Below are positions 60,901-64,000 of a stretch of 64,000 nt of DNA, in pieces (position 1 is the stretch's first letter; every line of letters starts with the position of its first letter). The notes beneath the pieces are model-generated. The model saw only the letters and a list, made by a program, of their open reading frames with translations, searched no databases and was not told the DNA's origin. The position numbers and the translations under genes are program-made. Origin of the DNA: Selaginella tamariscina (lineage: Eukaryota; Streptophyta; Lycopodiopsida; Selaginellales; Selaginellaceae); the NCBI GenBank assembly GCA_003024785.1, contig PUQB01000041.1:222348-286347 (forward strand), written 5' to 3'.

Positions 60901-62268
60901 CAACACATGGTGAACGACATCTTTCGTGACTTCTTGGACCAGTTTGTGGTGATCTACCTCGACGACATTTTGATTTTCTCAAGGACCAGGCGGCACATGA
61001 CAAGCATGTACGATTAGTTTACAGCGGCTTCGCGAGCATGGCCTGTACGTGAAGTTGGAGAAGTGTTTTTTCGATAGGGATTTGTGGAGTTCTTGGGCTA
61101 CATCGTCTCTCCTGCTGGCGTTTCCATGGACATGCACAAGGTGAAGACCATCGTGGAGTGGGAGAGGCCCAAGTCTGTACGAGATGTACAATGTTTCCTT
61201 GGCTTTGCAAACTTCTACAGGCGTTCATACAGGACTTCTCCAAGCGTGTACTTCCACTCAGAACTCACCAAGCGCACAGGGTTTTCTCTTGGTCCGACAA
61301 GGCGGAACATGCATTCACAACACTCAAGGACGCCTTCACGACAGCTCCGATTTTAGCACATCCTGATCCTTCTCGTCCTTTCTTCGTTGAAGCAGATGCC
61401 TGGATTTTGCAGTAGGATCCGTCCTATCACAAGTTGGAGAAGACAATTGCTTCATCCTATAGCTTTTCACTCTCGTAAGTTCCTTTCGGAGGAGATCAAT
61501 TACGAGATTCATGACAAAGAACTCAAGGCCATTGTGGATTCATTCGAGGAGTGGTGGCATTTTCTGGAAGGTGCTGCGCATCCTGTACAAGTTCTTATGG
61601 ATCACAAGAACCTGGAATATTTTTAAACGGCTCGAGTTCTTAGTCGGCGACAAGCTAGGTGGGCAGAGTTCTTATCACGTTTTGATTTCGTCATCGTTCA
61701 CAGGTCTGGTTTTCGGAATAGCAAAGCGGACGCATTGTTTAGGCACTCTTACCTTGCACCGATCCTGGGTGATCCTGCATATGACTGTCAAAGACAAGTG
61801 TTGTTGGGTCTTGATCGATTCCGGCTTGCGCACTACATGTTCATTAGGCTCCAGCAAATTCAACACTCCTACAGAACATCCGTTCGCAGTTGGCTACGGA
61901 CGACTTGGTAAAAGAATGTGTTCTCACACATTCATCCTGACATTGCAAGTTCCTCTTCCTTCAGTTTTCGTTTAGACTACAAGTTGTTCGCTATACAGGA
62001 TGGACTCCTATACTGGGAAGGTCTCCTGTACGTTCATGTTGGTATTTTCAGGACTCGTGTGGTACAGGATTGTCATGATACCCCGGCTACAAGACATTTT
62101 GGTGCGGCCAAGACAGTGGAGTTGGTGACTATTGGTGGCCTGGGTTGTGAGGTTTTGTGGAAAGATTTGTACGGAGCTGTGACACTTGTAACAGGTCGAT
62201 GCCTCATCATGCACTCTCTGGTCTTCTTCGTCCTCTTCCTGTTCCTTCTGCTCCTTTGGAGATCCATT
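57994..62268 (+). mobile_element. Ty3/gypsy-type LTR retrotransposon, outer element
   Basis: Begins with an LTR-like segment starting TGTCACAACCCGATAC (57994 to about 58310). Then come a short pyrimidine-rich leader, gag (about 58490-59180) with a CCHC zinc knuckle (CLYCGETGHKVAEC, about 59263), protease region (about 59460-59770), reverse transcriptase (about 60640-61010, with [11 protein letters not shown]), RNase H (about 61350-61650) and the start of integrase (about 61960-62268). It ends where a second copy of the same LTR begins. Broken in roughly ten or more places. No matching 3' LTR lies in the window. Confidence 0.85.
58010..58195 (+). repeat. Short GATATGCCTATAG-type repeats inside the LTR
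   Basis: Twelve- to fourteen-base units of the form ACAGGATATGCCTATAGG recur about ten times in the first part of the LTR. The second LTR has a similar array at about 62280-62460 with different unit numbers. Confidence 0.8.
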
Positions 62269-64000
62269 TGTCACAACCCGATACAGGATACAAGATTCCC
62301 CCGATTCAGGATACAGGATTCCGGATACAGGATACAGGATGCAGGATTTCGGATACAGGATACGGGTTACAGGATATGCCTGCAGGATATTCCTACAGGA
62401 TATACCTATAGGATATTCCTATAGGATATGCCATATAGGATATGCTACAGGATATGCTTAGAGGATAAGGGACACTATTCTTACATGACTAGATTAGACT
62501 CATGACTAGATTAGACTCATGACCAGATTAGCTTGGAGTTGTGAGCATAAAAACTCCGGCCTAATTGTTGTACAATCAGTTACTATCAACACCAGTCTTA
62601 CTACGATCAATCTTGTCTTGTCTTGTTCTTGTCTTACTCCTTGCTTCTTGTTCTCTCCTTGTTTCGCTCCTGGATCCTGTCCTGCTCCTGTCTTGCTTTT
62701 GGATCCCGTCCTGTTCTTGTCTCGCTCCTGAATCCTGTCCTGTTCTTGTCTTGCTCCTGAATCCTGTCCTACTCCTGATTCCTGAGTTCCGAGTTCCTAT
62801 TCTGCTATCCAGCTCCGGTTCCTATCCAGCTCCTTGTCTTGCTATCCTGCTTCGGTTCCTATCCTGCTCCTTGTCCTGCTATCTTGCTCTAGTTCCTATC
62901 TTGTTCCTTGTCCTACTCCTAAGTTCCTAGTTCCTATCCTGCTCCAGTTCCTATCCTGTTCCTTGTCCTACTCCTTGTTTTGTTCCTGAGTTCCAAGTTC
63001 CTATCCTACTCCTTGTCCGGCTCCTGAGTCAAGCCTTCTTGTTCTCAAAATCCTACTCTCTTCCTTGTTCCTGGATCGTGGCTTGACAGTTTGATAGTAA
63101 CTGCTTTTATAGCTCCCTGATTTTCGATTACTTTTTTTTCCCCTTGGTTCTTCTCCTTTGTTTCCTTCCTTCTTTCTTTCATAGATCATGGCCGTTTTTG
63201 AGCAAATTCAACGCGAGCACCAAATGTTGCTTCATGAGCTGGCCACTTTGCGCTAAGTGGTCACCGATCTGCAAGGCTCCACCCATGCGGCACATGCAGC
63301 TGCTGATGCATCCTTCAAGGTTGCTACGCAGGCTCTCTCTCAGGCATCAGTGGTTCCTTCTTCATCGAACTTTTCTTCGGAGCCAAAGATCAGCATGCCA
63401 AAAAAGTTCAGTGGCAACCGTGCCGATTTCCAAGGTTTCCTGAATCAGATCCGGCTCTTGATTCGCATGCAACCACCGCTACTCGACTGATGCACAAAAG
63501 GTTGGCCTTTTGGCATCCTTACTAAGTGGATCTCCCCGGGCTTGGGTTGCCCCTTTGCTGGACATGACGATCCATTAATGGAAGATTTTTGAAGGGATTC
63601 ATGGCTGCCTTTGAAGCTTGCTTTGGAGATCCTGATAAGTACATTCCGCATGCACAAAGTTACGCAAGCTCACACAAGGATCCCGACCAGTTTCTGTTTA
63701 TGCATCCGAATTTCAACAACTTTGCACGAACGTTCCATGGGACGAGACTGCATTAATCGAACATTTCCGTTTTGGGCTGAGGGATGACGTGAAGGACCTT
63801 CTCCTTACGTTACCGGATGCCCAAACCTTAGCAGAGATCATCCAACAGGCCGTTCGCTGTGACAACCGTTTGTTCGAACGTCGTCAGGAAAAATCTCTTC
63901 AGCAGTTCCTGCAAGTCAATCCTGCAGCTGTAGCACATGTTCCTGTGACACCTTCTGGAGTAGTCCCTATGGAGGTTGAGAAATACAAGCGTGGTCCACT
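62269..64000 (+). mobile_element. Ty3/gypsy-type element of the same family, nested, runs off the window
   Basis: Starts with the same TGTCACAACCCG LTR head (62269) inside the integrase region of the outer element, followed by a full-length pyrimidine-rich leader (about 62600-63180) and gag from about 63187 (starts MAVFEQIQREHQM). Its gag is very like that of the outer element (for example the RADFQGFLNQIRLLIRMQP region), so the two are close relatives. It is broken in a few places in the visible part and looks younger than the outer element. Confidence 0.8.
62600..63060 (+). repeat. Pyrimidine-rich leader minisatellite of the nested element
   Basis: Units related to CTCCTGAATCCTGTCCTG, about 15-20 bases each and more than twenty copies, between the LTR and gag. 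The outer element has only a short version at about 58325-58450. Confidence 0.75.

Noticed and set aside
1-64000. CRISPR arrays, bacterial operons, tRNA or rRNA genes
   Set aside because: None found; repeats are eukaryotic microsatellites, minisatellites and transposons, and no cloverleaf or rRNA core was recognised by eye.

Overview
The window looks like nuclear DNA of a land plant. It carries a TOC159-type chloroplast import receptor, a KIC/PBP1-type single EF-hand protein, a VFB/SKIP2-type F-box protein, a plant tetraspanin, a nuclear bL33 gene and an ARAD-like GT47 glycosyltransferase. Introns are GT-AG and full of (AC)n, (AG)n and (TA)n. Spacers are very AT-rich and telobox motifs (TTAGGGTT) sit just upstream of many starts. 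A seed-free plant would fit, but I cannot name the group. All homology calls are from memory of families, not from a search.

Layout. 1-5.4 kb: most of a TOC159-family gene (+), 5' end outside the window. 6.1 kb: EF-hand protein (+). 8.0-8.4 kb: a minisatellite. 8.8-10.4 kb: intronless F-box/LRR protein (+). 12.1-16.2 kb (-): a 13-exon gene that appears to encode a tetraspanin with a long Lys/His-rich repeat region before the membrane part and a long acidic, then Gln/Tyr-rich repeat tail after it. It shares a short divergent promoter with mitochondrial-type bL33 (+, 16.8 kb). 17.9-18.9 kb (-): a six-helix membrane protein. 19.3-23.5 kb (+): an ARAD-like glycosyltransferase.

24-43 kb is mostly gene-poor and rearranged: a fossil Crinkler-type P-loop NTPase (-), a broken KIAA0930-like gene whose 5' and 3' exons now lie on opposite strands, a truncated eIF4A-like pseudo-helicase (-), a broken TIM50/FCP1-like copy, a kinase-like fragment at 36 kb, then a second fuller set of pseudo-helicase (+) and TIM50-like phosphatase (+) at 39.6-42.9 kb.

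43-64 kb is repeat-dominated: an old Ty3/gypsy fossil (43.1-47.6 kb), a Crinkler-RHS-type gene (header, P-loop NTPase, nuclease-like domain; 52.5-55.6 kb), a CACTA transposase fossil (56.8-57.9 kb), and two related Ty3/gypsy elements, the second inserted in the first (58.0-64.0 kb, running off the end).

A recurring technical point: several well-conserved host genes contain single-base length changes, often in short homopolymer runs, while protein similarity and splice phase continue on both sides. This suggests residual sequencing error rather than gene death for those genes.
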